Below, one piece after another: positions 26,337 through 37,048 of a stretch of DNA of 64,000 nucleotides. A model generated the notes under the pieces. It ran no database searches, had not been told where the DNA came from, and worked only from the letters and a program-made list of their open reading frames with translations. Source of the DNA: Bradyrhizobium sp. Tv2a-2 (GTDB lineage Bacteria > Pseudomonadota > Alphaproteobacteria > Rhizobiales > Xanthobacteraceae); the NCBI RefSeq assembly GCF_000472425.1, contig NZ_AXAI01000012.1:80817-144816 (forward strand), read 5' to 3'. How positions within the stretch are numbered: the stretch's first letter is position 1; each line of letters opens with the position of its first letter. Position numbers and translations under genes: made by a program.

Positions 26337-27671
26337 ATGAGGCAATTCGCCTTTCTGAACCTCAAGGCCATCGGCGGACAGATCGCTGCACTGGTGATCG
26401 TCTCGATCCTCGTGCTGCACCTGATCTTCACCGCCATCTTCTTCACCCACCGGCCGGACCAGCAGCACCCGTCGCCGGGGCACATGCATGGCGAGTTCAT
26501 CACGTCAGCGCAGCTCATCGCAGCGACACCCGCAGCCGATCGGCCGCGCCTGCTCGGCGACCTGAAGCGCGCCTTTCCGGAGCTTGCCATCGAGATGCTG
26601 GCGCCGGACGCCATGCCGGCCTCAAACCAGCCGGAGGACTTGAGCCTGCGCGGCATGCGCCCGCATCCCGGCCCCGGCTATCGCATGTTCACGCTTCCGG
26701 CCGATCAGGGCACGGCACGCGCGGGGATCGTCCTGCCCGACGGCACGGCCGTCGGGGCCAATATCGGGCCTGACTTTCGGCCCGGGCCGTTCTGGGCCTC
26801 GCCCTTCATGACGACGCTGATATTTGCCGTGGTCTGCGTGACCTTGCTCGGGGTGTGGGCGGCACGCGAGCTCGCAAGGCCGCTCACGACCTTCGCCAAG
26901 GCTGCGGAGAATTTCAGCCTGGACGGCGCGCCTGCGGCGCTGCCCGAACGGGGGCCGGAGGAGATCCGCGCGCTGGCCAAGGCGCTGAACCGGATGCGGC
27001 AGCGGATCAGCGGCCTGATGGACGACCGCACCAAGATGCTGGCGGCGATCAGCCACGACCTGCGCACGCCGATCACGCGCATGCGGCTGCGCTCGGAATT
27101 CATCGAGGACGACACCAACCGCAGCCGCATGCTGGCCGATCTGGACCAGATGCTGTCGATGCTGGAATCAGTGCTCTCCTTCCTGCGCAACGACCGCAAG
27201 CTCGAATCCTTCACGCTCGCCGACATCGCCAGCACACTGCAGCTCGTCACCGATCAGTTCGCCGACATGGGTCACAGGGTCTCCTATGCCGGCCCCGGTC
27301 ACGCCATGGCCGTGGTGCGTCCGGACGATTTGCGCCGTGGCGTCACCAATCTGGTCGAGAACGCGGTGCGCTTCGGCGCCGAGGTCACCATCGGTCTCAC
27401 GCTTGCGGCGGGCCGGATGACCATCGACGTTATCGACGACGGCCCCGGCATTTCGGATGCAAAGAAGGCCGCGATGCTGGAGCCGTTCGTGCGCGGCGAC
27501 GATGCCCGCAACATGGACGAGGCGGAAGGCTTTGGACTCGGGCTGTCGATCGCGCGCGCGATTGCGCTCGCTCATGGCGGGGAGCTGTCGCTGCACGATC
27601 GCAGCCCGCATGGCCTGGTGGTGCGCATGACTATCCCGCTGCGCGGGCAGCACGAGCGTCAGGCAGCGTGA
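26337..27671 (+). CDS. EnvZ-like sensor histidine kinase
   Basis: This 444-residue kinase has TM1 (about 14-37), a 115-residue periplasmic sensor with His/Pro-rich ends, TM2 (about 154-176), a HAMP region, a HisKA domain with His240 in AAISHDLRTPITRMR, and HATPase boxes (NLVENAVRF, DDGPGIS, GFGLGLSIARAI). The overlap-like spacing with the upstream regulator supports a two-component pair. The periplasmic PHPGPGYRMF segment does not reveal the signal. The EnvZ-like layout suggests osmotic, acid or envelope sensing. Confidence 0.92.
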   Translation: MRQFAFLNLKAIGGQIAALVIVSILVLHLIFTAIFFTHRPDQQHPSPGHMHGEFITSAQLIAATPAADRPRLLGDLKRAFPELAIEMLAPDAMPASNQPEDLSLRGMRPHPGPGYRMFTLPADQGTARAGIVLPDGTAVGANIGPDFRPGPFWASPFMTTLIFAVVCVTLLGVWAARELARPLTTFAKAAENFSLDGAPAALPERGPEEIRALAKALNRMRQRISGLMDDRTKMLAAISHDLRTPITRMRLRSEFIEDDTNRSRMLADLDQMLSMLESVLSFLRNDRKLESFTLADIASTLQLVTDQFADMGHRVSYAGPGHAMAVVRPDDLRRGVTNLVENAVRFGAEVTIGLTLAAGRMTIDVIDDGPGISDAKKAAMLEPFVRGDDARNMDEAEGFGLGLSIARAIALAHGGELSLHDRSPHGLVVRMTIPLRGQHERQAA

Positions 27672-27685
27672 CAGACTTGCTCTGG

Positions 27686-27898
27686 TCAGGCCGCGAGCGG
27701 TCGGCTTTGTGAACCTTCGTCGTCGAAAAACGCGCTCGCCTCGAAGTGATAATCGCAGGCGTGGCAGCGCCAGAGATAGACGGTGCGGTCCTCTTGCTCC
27801 TCGATCCATTCAGGCAGGGCGATCGGCTGGCCACATTGGGCGCAAGGATTTTGCTTGGGCATGTCGCGAAGACCAGGACGGGTCATTGCACGTGTCAT
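27686..27898 (-). CDS. Small zinc-ribbon protein
   Basis: The 70-residue protein has two CxxC pairs (NPCAQCGQP and WRCHACDYHF) separated by 26 residues, typical of a zinc ribbon. GGGAGAAG lies five bases before the chosen ATG, which supports MTRAMTRPG as start. The function is unknown. It converges on the histidine-kinase gene. Confidence 0.78.
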   Translation of the reverse strand: MTRAMTRPGLRDMPKQNPCAQCGQPIALPEWIEEQEDRTVYLWRCHACDYHFEASAFFDDEGSQSRPLAA

Positions 27899-28049
27899 GA
27901 CGCTTCTCCCTGTGATGCGTTCTTGTTTTACAGGCAAATGAGACAGCATGATTACCGCAACGAACGGCCGCGCGACGCGCGAAAAACGACAACAATATGG
28001 GTGAGCGACAACGGGCGCCTGTGTATAACTTCACGCGGCGCGAATCAAC

Positions 28050-29549
28050 TTACCTGATTGTCGCATCGATCACAGGCTCGCGCGTGTGCAACGCACCCGG
28101 CTTGCGCACATGAATTGTGGCGAGATCGTCGGAATAGACCTTCTCCCAGCCGTCCAGATGGTCCAGCAGCCTGGTCGCAGCACTCTGGGTACGCAGGAAT
28201 GTCGCCTCGATCTTGTATTTGTCGAGCAGGCGGAACAGGTTCTCCGGTTCCACCAGGCCCGACGCGTTGTTGTGGTCGACGAAAAACTTTTCGCCGAACA
28301 ACTCGGTGCGGCCGTCGATGAAGGTGTCGACGCCACGATAGATCAGATAGCCGCCGAAATCATAATCGTTGAGCACGCGGGCGACGTTGAGCTTCTTCAG
28401 TTCCGTCACCGCCGCAACCGGCGCGCCGCGCAGGTTCGGCTCGAAGCGGTGCACTGAGGCATAGGCGGCGGTGGCCACAACGAGCGCGGCGACCACCGCA
28501 CCGCTCAGCGCTGTGCGCGGCGCAGCATGGTTTTCGGCGAGAGCAGTTGCGCCGATCTGCCGCGCCAGCGGCATGGCGAGCACCATCGGCGCGATCAGCG
28601 CCAGGATCTCCGCGGCACGACCCTGGCTCAGCGCCATGTGCAACAGCCCGAGCAGGATCAGGATCCGCGTCACCGGCACGGTCACGCCACGGTAGAGCAC
28701 GAGCCCGATGCCGAGCAGAAGATATATCTCGAACGCGCCGACGCGGCTGAAGTCCGCCGCATGCCATTCCATGATCAGCTGCAGCGCGCGGCCAAGGTTC
28801 AGGATCTTTCGCGAGGCGAGCAGCGCGTCGAAGCCATAGGGGTTGCAGAGGCTCGCCAGCAATGCCGCAAGGCCGAACAGCGCCCAGCGCAGCGCCAGCG
28901 ATTTGCGTGCGCTTCTGTCCGCGCTCACCACCGCATCGAGCGCAACCGGGGCAACCATCATCAGGCCGAACACGAAGCCGCCATGCAGATTGGCCCACAG
29001 CACCATGTTCGGCAGCAGCCAGAACGACGGCGCCTCGCGTCGGTCGCTTGCCGTGATCATGCCGCCGATCCACAGCACCATGAAGGGCATCGCAAGCACA
29101 TGCGGCCGCGCCAACAGATGCGGCACGGTCAGTGCGAGCGCGGCACAGACGAAGACGAGGCTTACGCTGCCGGAAAGCCGCACGACAAGATAGCGTGCCA
29201 GCAGCGCATAGGTCGCGGCGATCGCGGCCGCCGCCAGCACCACCGGACCGGTCCAGCCCGACCAGTCATAGGCCTTGGCATAGAGCACCTGCGCAAGCCA
29301 TTGGGTGGAGATCCAGGGCTCGCCGCGCATGGTAAAGGAATAGACGTCCTCATGCGGCACGGCGTGGTGGTCGAGGATCCACTGCCCGAGCGCGACCTGC
29401 CACAAAGTATCGGGATCGTTGAGCAGCCCGTTGCCGGCGACCAGCAGCAGCGCGTAGACCGCCAGCCCCACCCACAGCGGCAACAGCCCGCCAAAGCGCC
29501 CACCAAGGCTGCGGGCGGGCTCCTCCGCGTGCGAGACCGAGATCGTCAT
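28050..29549 (-). CDS. Polytopic membrane protein, GT-C-like
   Basis: This 499-residue protein has around ten hydrophobic helices and a soluble C-terminal region of about 110 residues. The first extracytoplasmic loop after TM1 has DPDTLWQVALGQWILDHH and TQWLAQVLY, a pattern shared with GT-C-type glycosyltransferases and related membrane proteins in which an Asp sits at the start of the loop. The C-terminal part has VDTFIDGRTELFG. I cannot assign donor or acceptor. The start MTISVSHAEEP was preferred to an upstream ATG because it directly precedes the hydrophobic region. Confidence 0.72.
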   Translation of the reverse strand: MTISVSHAEEPARSLGGRFGGLLPLWVGLAVYALLLVAGNGLLNDPDTLWQVALGQWILDHHAVPHEDVYSFTMRGEPWISTQWLAQVLYAKAYDWSGWTGPVVLAAAAIAATYALLARYLVVRLSGSVSLVFVCAALALTVPHLLARPHVLAMPFMVLWIGGMITASDRREAPSFWLLPNMVLWANLHGGFVFGLMMVAPVALDAVVSADRSARKSLALRWALFGLAALLASLCNPYGFDALLASRKILNLGRALQLIMEWHAADFSRVGAFEIYLLLGIGLVLYRGVTVPVTRILILLGLLHMALSQGRAAEILALIAPMVLAMPLARQIGATALAENHAAPRTALSGAVVAALVVATAAYASVHRFEPNLRGAPVAAVTELKKLNVARVLNDYDFGGYLIYRGVDTFIDGRTELFGEKFFVDHNNASGLVEPENLFRLLDKYKIEATFLRTQSAATRLLDHLDGWEKVYSDDLATIHVRKPGALHTREPVIDATIR

Positions 29550-29735
29550 GAGGCCTGCCTGATCAGGACGCGGTTGCGTCGGCCGATCGAAGCATGTCAG
29601 GCTATAATTATGGGTAAACCCGCTCTGCAGTTTTGCCGTAGGTCGCGCCCGATCCTGCCAGCTTTTGGCCACACTCGGCGATCAATGGCGGAACCTGGGT
29701 GTTCTAAAGGTTAACAGCGCAGGATATCACTGCCG

Positions 29736-30284
29736 ATGAAACGCAAGCTCTCGCTGGCCGCGCTGGCCGTTGTCGCCGCTTTCGCCGCACCAGCGATGGC
29801 CCAGGCCGGCTCCGAATACGACGCGCTGATCGCGCAGCATGCCCAGGCCAACAATGTGCCGGAGGCGCTGGTGCATCGGGTGATCATCCGCGAGAGCCGC
29901 TACCAGCCGCAACTTGTCGGCCGTGGCGGCACCATCGGGCTGATGCAAATCAAGCTCGCAACCGCGCGCAGCATGGGTTACACCGGTGACGCTGCGGGCC
30001 TGCGCGATCCCAACACCAATCTGACCTATGCGGTGAAATACCTCGCCGGCGCCTACCGCGCCGCCAATGGCGACCACGCGCGAGCCATCCATTATTATGC
30101 GGCCGGGTATTACGAGGTCGCAAAGCGGCAGCGGCTGGCTTACGCGAGCGGCCAGGCATTCGACAATTTCGGCAATCCGCAACCGGCGCCGGAGCCTGCT
30201 GCACCGCGGCGTCGCAGCGCGCGACGCGCCATCGACGCTCGCGCCCAGGCGCCGTTGCAGCTGATTGATCTCAGGCAGCGTTGA
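29736..30284 (+). CDS. Lytic transglycosylase (SLT domain)
   Basis: This 182-residue secreted enzyme has a signal peptide ending AMAQAGS and a GH23 SLT domain. The catalytic Glu53 is in IIRESRYQP, followed by GTIGLMQIKLATAR, DPNTNLTYAVKYLAGAY and the AAGYYE element. It cleaves the MurNAc-GlcNAc bond with 1,6-anhydro product formation. The short length matches minimal soluble or spore-like transglycosylases of Rhizobiales. The C-terminal 35 residues are Arg/Pro-rich and probably disordered. Confidence 0.9.
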   Translation: MKRKLSLAALAVVAAFAAPAMAQAGSEYDALIAQHAQANNVPEALVHRVIIRESRYQPQLVGRGGTIGLMQIKLATARSMGYTGDAAGLRDPNTNLTYAVKYLAGAYRAANGDHARAIHYYAAGYYEVAKRQRLAYASGQAFDNFGNPQPAPEPAAPRRRSARRAIDARAQAPLQLIDLRQR

Positions 30285-30317
30285 CAGGCCGGCACATCGG
30301 TCTACATTAGTGACTGT

Positions 30318-30458
30318 TCCGAGGGGAGCTCCGATGAGGAGCTGAGATACCGCACCCTTGAGGGCCTGATCCCAAGACCTTGATTTAAGGATGGGGCAGA
30401 CCTGAAAGACCGCGGTGACCCTTTGAACCTGATCCGGGTCATGCCGGCGAAGGGACAG
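30318..30458 (+). ncRNA. TPP (THI-box) riboswitch
   Basis: The conserved THI-box core is present: GAGGAGCTGAGATAC in the pyrimidine-binding helix, and ACCCTTTGAACCTGATCCGG with GTCATGCCGGCGAAGGGA at the 3-prime end. A long variable P3 arm lies between. It precedes the thiO start, so thiamin pyrophosphate should repress the thi genes. The terminal AAGGGA also fits as Shine-Dalgarno for thiO. Confidence 0.95.
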
Positions 30459-30460
30459 GG

Positions 30461-31477
30461 ATGCACCAGTTGAGAAGACCGCGGACGGAATCGTCCGTTT
30501 CCATCATAGGCGCAGGCGTTGCAGGAGCCTGGCACGCGCTGTTGTTCGCGCAGGCCGGCCACGACGTCACGCTGCATGAGCGCAGCGATGCGAACCTGAT
30601 GCTCTCCACCAGCCACTGGGCCGGCGGCATGCTCGCACCCTATTGCGAGAGCGAGGTCGCCGAGCCCCTCATCAGCCGGCTCGGCCTGCGCGCGCTCGAT
30701 TTGTGGCGGCGCGAGCTGCCGGATACCCCGTTCAACGGCTCGCTGGTGGTAGCGCATCCGCGCGACCGCAACGATTTCGAGCGTTTTGCGCGATTGACCA
30801 GCGACCATCGGCGGCTCGATGCGGCCGGCATTACTGCGCTTGAGCCGTCGCTGGAAGGGCGGTTCCGCGAGGGGCTGTTCTTCGCGGCCGAAGGCCATGT
30901 CGAGCCACGGCGGGTGCTGCCGAAGCTGCATGAGCGCATCATCGCCGCTGGCGGCACCATCAAGTTCGACAGCGATGTCTCTGCCGACGACGTCGAGGGC
31001 CTCGTGATCGATTGCCGCGGGCTCGCCGCGCGTGACGATCAGCCGGAGCTGCGCGGCGTCAAGGGTGAGTTGATCCTGATCGAAACCAGTGAAGTAACGC
31101 TGTCGCGCCCGGTGCGGCTGATCCATCCGCGCTGGCCGCTTTACGTGATCCCGCGCGAGGATCATCTGTTCATGCTGGGGGCGACCTCGATCGAGGCGGA
31201 GGACACCGGCGTCAGCGTACGCTCGGCGCTGGAGCTGTTGAGCGCGGCCTACACCGTGCATCCGGCCTTTGCCGAAGCGCGCATCATCGAGTTCGGCTCG
31301 GGGCTGCGTCCCGCCTTCCCCGACAATCTGCCGCGCATCACCATCGCCCGCGACAATCGCATCGACGTGAACGGGCTCTATCGCCACGGCTTCCTGATCG
31401 CGCCGGCGCTGGCGGAACTGACGCTGGGCTATGTCCAGCGCGGACAGATCGACAATGAGGTGATGCGATGCGCGTGA
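30461..31477 (+). CDS. thiO: Glycine oxidase ThiO-like FAD oxidoreductase
   Basis: This 338-residue flavoprotein oxidises glycine to iminoglycine, the nitrogen donor for the thiamin thiazole ring. The Rossmann FAD motif is SVSIIGAGVAGAWHALLFAQAG (about 12-33), with a substrate-side GLRPAFPDNLP near the C-terminus. It is first in the operon, directly behind the riboswitch and overlapping thiS by 10 bases. Its location rather than its sequence distinguishes it from other D-amino-acid-oxidase-like proteins. Confidence 0.92.
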   Translation: MHQLRRPRTESSVSIIGAGVAGAWHALLFAQAGHDVTLHERSDANLMLSTSHWAGGMLAPYCESEVAEPLISRLGLRALDLWRRELPDTPFNGSLVVAHPRDRNDFERFARLTSDHRRLDAAGITALEPSLEGRFREGLFFAAEGHVEPRRVLPKLHERIIAAGGTIKFDSDVSADDVEGLVIDCRGLAARDDQPELRGVKGELILIETSEVTLSRPVRLIHPRWPLYVIPREDHLFMLGATSIEAEDTGVSVRSALELLSAAYTVHPAFAEARIIEFGSGLRPAFPDNLPRITIARDNRIDVNGLYRHGFLIAPALAELTLGYVQRGQIDNEVMRCA

Positions 31478-31665
31478 CGGTCAACGGCGAGAGCCGCGAG
31501 ATCGCGGCCGACAGCATCACCACGCTCTTGAGCGAGCTCGAATATGAAGGCACGCATTTCGCGATCGCGCTGAATTACGACGTGGTGCCGAAAAGCCGCT
31601 GGACCGACACGACGCTCAAGAGCGGCGACGAGATCGAGATCATCACGCCGCGGCAGGGAGGGTGA
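31468..31665 (+). CDS. thiS: Sulfur carrier protein ThiS
   Basis: This 65-residue ubiquitin-fold carrier ends in the required GlyGly (ITPRQGG), which is adenylated and thiocarboxylated to deliver sulfur to thiazole synthase. It begins inside the thiO 3-prime end, a 10-base overlap implying coupled translation. It is normal length for ThiS. ThiF is not in the window. Confidence 0.95.
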   Translation: MRVTVNGESREIAADSITTLLSELEYEGTHFAIALNYDVVPKSRWTDTTLKSGDEIEIITPRQGG

Positions 31666-31691
31666 TGGGATGAGACGGCGACCGTCTTGCT

Positions 31692-31811
31692 CGTCATTCC
31701 GGGGCGATGCGAAGCATCGAACTACGATGTGCAATTGCACATCGGAGAATCTCGCGCCACGACCTCGAGATTCCGGATCGCTCCGCGTATCGCGGACCGT
31801 CCGGAATGACG
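31692..31811. repeat. CGTCATTCCGG inverted-end repeat, copy 2
   Basis: It begins CGTCATTCCGGGGCGATGCG and ends CCGGAATGACG. It sits between thiS and thiG in an otherwise tight operon, and contains internal palindromes (GATGCGAAGCATC and GTGCAATTGCAC). Confidence 0.88.
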
Positions 31812-31874
31812 GGAATGAAGGCGAGCGTGCGAAATCCGCTTCCAACGTTCCGACGAGCTGAGCGAGCTGATACA

Positions 31875-32657
31875 ATGGTGAACTTCTACGGCAAATCCTT
31901 TTCCTCCCGCCTCCTGATCGGCAGCGCGCTGTACCCCTCGCCTGCGATCATGCAGAGCGCGATCCGCGCTTCGGGAGCGCAGATCGTCACGGTGTCGCTG
32001 CGACGCGAGGCTGCCGGTGGCAAGACGGGCGATGCGTTCTGGAAGCTGATCCGCGAGCTCGGCGTCACCGTGCTGCCGAACACCGCCGGCTGCCGCACCG
32101 TGCGCGAGGCGGTGACCACCGCAAAGCTCGCGCGCGAATTGTTCGGCACCAGCTGGATCAAGCTGGAGGTCATCGCCGACAACGACACGCTGCAGCCTGA
32201 CGTGGTCGGCCTGGTCGAAGCCGCCGCCATCCTGATCAAGGATGGCTTCGAAGTGTTCCCCTATTGCACCGAGGACCTGTCGGTCGCGATGCGGCTGGTC
32301 GATGCCGGCTGCAGGGTCGTGATGCCCTGGGCCTCGCCGATCGGCAGCGCGAGGGGAATCACCAACCGCGATGCGTTGAAGCTGCTGCGCGACCGCCTGC
32401 CCGATATCACGCTGGTGGTCGACGCCGGCATCGGCGCCCCCTCGCACGCGGCGCAGGCGCTGGAGCTCGGCTATGACGCCGTGCTGCTCAACACCGCGAT
32501 CGCCAAGGCCGAGGACCCCGTCGGCATGGCGAACGCCTTCCGCCTCGGCATCGAGGCAGGCCGCGCCGCCTTCGAGGCCGGGCTGATGAATGCGCGCGAT
32601 TTCGCCTCTCCTTCCACTCCAGTCGTTGGGACCCCGTTCTGGCATGCCGTATCCTGA
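31875..32657 (+). CDS. thiG: Thiazole synthase ThiG
   Basis: This 260-residue TIM-barrel enzyme condenses DXP, iminoglycine and ThiS thiocarboxylate into the thiazole phosphate. Motifs include FSSRLLIGSALYPS, VTVSLRREAAGG, LPNTAGCRTVREAV, WIKLEVIADN (Schiff-base Lys region) and VVDAGIGAPSHAA. I set the start at MVNFYGK, because the longer frame begins inside the repeat. The gap to thiS is about 210 bases, filled partly by the repeat. It overlaps thiE by 14 bases. Confidence 0.95.
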   Translation: MVNFYGKSFSSRLLIGSALYPSPAIMQSAIRASGAQIVTVSLRREAAGGKTGDAFWKLIRELGVTVLPNTAGCRTVREAVTTAKLARELFGTSWIKLEVIADNDTLQPDVVGLVEAAAILIKDGFEVFPYCTEDLSVAMRLVDAGCRVVMPWASPIGSARGITNRDALKLLRDRLPDITLVVDAGIGAPSHAAQALELGYDAVLLNTAIAKAEDPVGMANAFRLGIEAGRAAFEAGLMNARDFASPSTPVVGTPFWHAVS

Positions 32658-33252
32658 CCGCTTCTACCCTGTCGTTGATAGCATCGCCTGGGTCGCAAGG
32701 CTGACCAGGCTTGGCGTCGGCACGATTCAGCTGCGCGCAAAGAATCTGAACGACGCTGATGCACTCGCGATCGTGCGCGAGGCGCTGGCGGTGACCAAGG
32801 GCACGCCGACGAAGCTCGTGGTGAACGATTACTGGCGCGCGGCGATCGAGGCGCGTGCGACGCATCTGCATCTCGGCCAGGAGGACCTCGCCGATGCCGA
32901 CCTCAAGGCCATCCGCGACGCGGGTGTGACGCTCGGCGTCTCCACCCATGACGACGAGGAGCTCGCGACCGCGCTGCGCGCCAAGCCCGATTATGTCGCG
33001 CTGGGTCCGATCTTCTTCACCACGCTGAAGTCGATGCGCTTCGCGCCGCAAGGCATTCCGAAGATCACCGAGTGGAAGAAGCGGATCGGCAAGATCCCGC
33101 TGGTCGCGATCGGCGGCATCAAGCTCGAGCACGCCGCGGAGATCTTCGCCGCCGGCGCCGACTCCATCGCCGTGGTTTCCGACGTCACCCAGAACGCCGA
33201 TCCCGATGCGCGCGTGCGTGCCTGGCTCGACGTGCAGAAGGAGGCGGCGTGA
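32644..33252 (+). CDS. thiE: Thiamin-phosphate synthase ThiE
   Basis: This 202-residue enzyme couples HMP-pyrophosphate to thiazole phosphate to form thiamin phosphate. Motifs are GTIQLRAKNL, VVNDYW, HLHLGQEDL, GVSTHDDEE, DYVALGPIF and VAIGGIKLEHAAEIFAAGADSIAVVS. It starts 14 bases before the end of thiG and so shares its transcript. Length is normal. THIE family paralogues (TenI) lack this full motif set. Confidence 0.93.
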   Translation: MPYPDRFYPVVDSIAWVARLTRLGVGTIQLRAKNLNDADALAIVREALAVTKGTPTKLVVNDYWRAAIEARATHLHLGQEDLADADLKAIRDAGVTLGVSTHDDEELATALRAKPDYVALGPIFFTTLKSMRFAPQGIPKITEWKKRIGKIPLVAIGGIKLEHAAEIFAAGADSIAVVSDVTQNADPDARVRAWLDVQKEAA

Positions 33253-33269
33253 TGATCAACTCTCACCGG

Positions 33270-33372
33270 CGTCATTCCGGGGGCACTCGCGACAGCGAGC
33301 GAATCCGGAGTCTCGCGCCACAACCTCGAGGTTCCGGATCAGACCGCCCGTGGCGGTCCGTCCGGAACGACG
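33270..33372. repeat. CGTCATTCCGG inverted-end repeat, copy 3
   Basis: It begins CGTCATTCCGG and ends CCGGAACGACG (one change from the usual end). It sits between thiE and thiC; the rest of the 146-base gap holds only the thiC ribosome-binding site AAAGGAGG. Confidence 0.85.
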
Positions 33373-33398
33373 CCATTAAGAATTAAAAGGAGGATCTC

Positions 33399-35293
<1,895 letters not shown>

Positions 35294-35297
<4 letters not shown>

Positions 35298-35812
35298 GCA
35301 GCGCAGCCAAACCGATAGAAAGACTTCCTGATCAACTTCAGGACAATCTTCGTTTGGTTTTCGTGGGCACGGCGGCTAGCCAAAGATCAGCCGCCGTGGG
35401 TCATTACTACGCGCATCCCGGCAATCGCTTTTGGAGAACAATTCATCAGGTAGGTCTGACGCCTCGATTGTATGAACCGCGTGAATTTCCATCCCTGCTG
35501 AATCTCGGTTTCGGCTTCACGGATCTCTGCAAAGCTGCTGCGGGTATGGACCACGAAATTGCCGATCATCCGATCGACATCGCTGGTTTCAAATCAAAGA
35601 TTCAAAGGTTTCAACCCAGATCGATCGCATTCACCAGCAAAAAGGCTGCGAGCTTCTTTTATGAAAAGCCAACGAACGCGATAATTCTGGGGCGCCAGCG
35701 ATCTCGCGAGAACTTCCCCGAAATATTCGTGTTGTCGTCGCCGTCCGGCGCGGCCTCTGGAAGCTGGACCATCGACCCGTGGAAAGAACTGGCGGATTGG
35801 ATCAGATCGTAG
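35294..35812 (+). CDS. Mug-type mismatch-specific DNA glycosylase
   Basis: This 172-residue protein resembles family 2 uracil/thymine-DNA glycosylases (Mug/TDG). The first active-site segment is VFVGTAASQRSAAVGHYYAHPGN, with the HPGNRFWRTIHQVG helix start, and the SSPSGAASGSW loop occupies the second motif. The GTG start overlaps the thiC stop (GTGA), suggesting translational coupling. Its base composition is visibly less GC-rich than its neighbours, which suggests acquisition. The catalytic Asn of Mug is replaced here by Ala (GTAAS), as in some family members. Confidence 0.85.
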
Positions 35813-35903
35813 AGTGAGCAAAGTGAAGCGTGCGCACCATCTCGAAACAATTTCCGGATGGTAGGCGCGGCGCTGGCGCGCCTTTGCCGACCCCGCTCCA
35901 TCG

Positions 35904-36335
35904 CTACTTCATCGTAATCGCAAGCCCGCTCAAATCCGCATTCGCCATCAGCCCGACCTGCTGGCCCGATAATTCCAGCACGGCGCCCTTCTGGTTGGTC
36001 AGCACGATCGCGCGGGCACCCTCACCGACCGCCAGACCTGCGCCGGCCGCGCCATAGACGCCGGCGACGTCGGAAGGCGAGTTGATGTTGCTGACCCGGC
36101 CGCGCAGGATGGTCTTGGAGCCGCCGAAGACGAGGCCGTAGTCGAGCCCGCCGGTCGAGAGCGCGTAGCGGCGGCCGCGGAAATTTAGGACGCCATGGCC
36201 GCCGGAGCCGCCGATGATCCATCCCGCCTTGTAGATGACGAGCGACACGGTGCCCTCGTCGGCGCGGGCGGCGGAGAGGCCGGCGAAGGCGACAAGCGCA
36301 ACCAGCGCGGCGCGGAGCAGGGATGGAATTCTCAT
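35904..36335 (-). CDS. Small secreted glycine-rich beta protein (paralogue)
   Basis: This 143-residue protein has a signal peptide (ending SAARADEG) and a glycine-rich domain with GVLNFRGRRYALSTGG, YGLVFGGSKT, NINSPSDVAGVYGAAGAGLAV and a closing ALSGLAITMK-type strand. AGGAGAACC precedes the ATG. It aligns along its full length with the protein at 8906, and both may be distant EipA/DUF1134-like barrels. It is monocistronic; the function is unknown. Confidence 0.72.
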   Translation of the reverse strand: MRIPSLLRAALVALVAFAGLSAARADEGTVSLVIYKAGWIIGGSGGHGVLNFRGRRYALSTGGLDYGLVFGGSKTILRGRVSNINSPSDVAGVYGAAGAGLAVGEGARAIVLTNQKGAVLELSGQQVGLMANADLSGLAITMK

Positions 36336-36539
36336 AAGGTTCTCCTGGAATGACTGCTGAGATGGCGTGAGACAAAACGAATCGGTCCCGCTCAATCTAG
36401 ACGAAGCTTTCGAGGGACAAAATCCATTCGCGACGCTGGCCTAAAGCGGATGAAAGGAGCAATATTGCGGCCGTGACCGCTGCCCCATCTGCGTTCGCGC
36501 CTCGCGGCGGTCCCCTCACCCTTAGCGCCAGAGGCCGTC

Positions 36540-36926
36540 ATGTCGAAAATCCAGCACTTCCCGCCGCCGTCAAACATCAAAGCCCCGCCACTCTCTTTCG
36601 CCGCCCGCGTGGGCGATCTCCTGTTCGTCTCGGGCATTCCCGGCTTTGACGACAACGGGGCGCTGCCGGAAACATTCGAGGCGCAGTTCAGCAATGTCGT
36701 GAAAAACATCCGCCGCGTATTGGGCGAGGCCGGTGCCGATATCCGCGATCTCGTCAAGGTCAATGTGCTGCTGATCCGCGCGTCTGACGTGGCCGCCATG
36801 AACGCGCTCTATGCCGGCGCGTTTGGGCCTGCGCCTTATCCAGCGCGCACCACCTGCGTGGTGCACGCGCTCCCCGACCCGAGGATGCTGATCGAGATCG
36901 AGGCCGTGGCGTCGCTTGCGAAGTGA
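36540..36926 (+). CDS. RidA family protein
   Basis: This 128-residue protein has the YjgF/YER057c fold: GDLLFVSGIPGFDDNG, FSNVVKNIRRVLGEAGADIRDLVKVNV, and the Arg that binds carboxylates in YPARTTCVVHAL, followed by IEIEAVA. RidA proteins deaminate reactive enamines/imines from PLP enzymes. Its active-site Arg and the terminal Glu are present. It stands alone between the secreted protein and the GST gene. Confidence 0.9.
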   Translation: MSKIQHFPPPSNIKAPPLSFAARVGDLLFVSGIPGFDDNGALPETFEAQFSNVVKNIRRVLGEAGADIRDLVKVNVLLIRASDVAAMNALYAGAFGPAPYPARTTCVVHALPDPRMLIEIEAVASLAK

Positions 36927-37048
36927 GGCGCCACGGATTGGGTAAAGCGAAGCCGACCGCTGTTTTTTGCGAGGGCGAAGATAGCAGAGTTCGCTTCCGC
37001 TCCATCCAGCCTGCACCGACTCCGTAATTTTTAGAAGGCGAAACGCAA

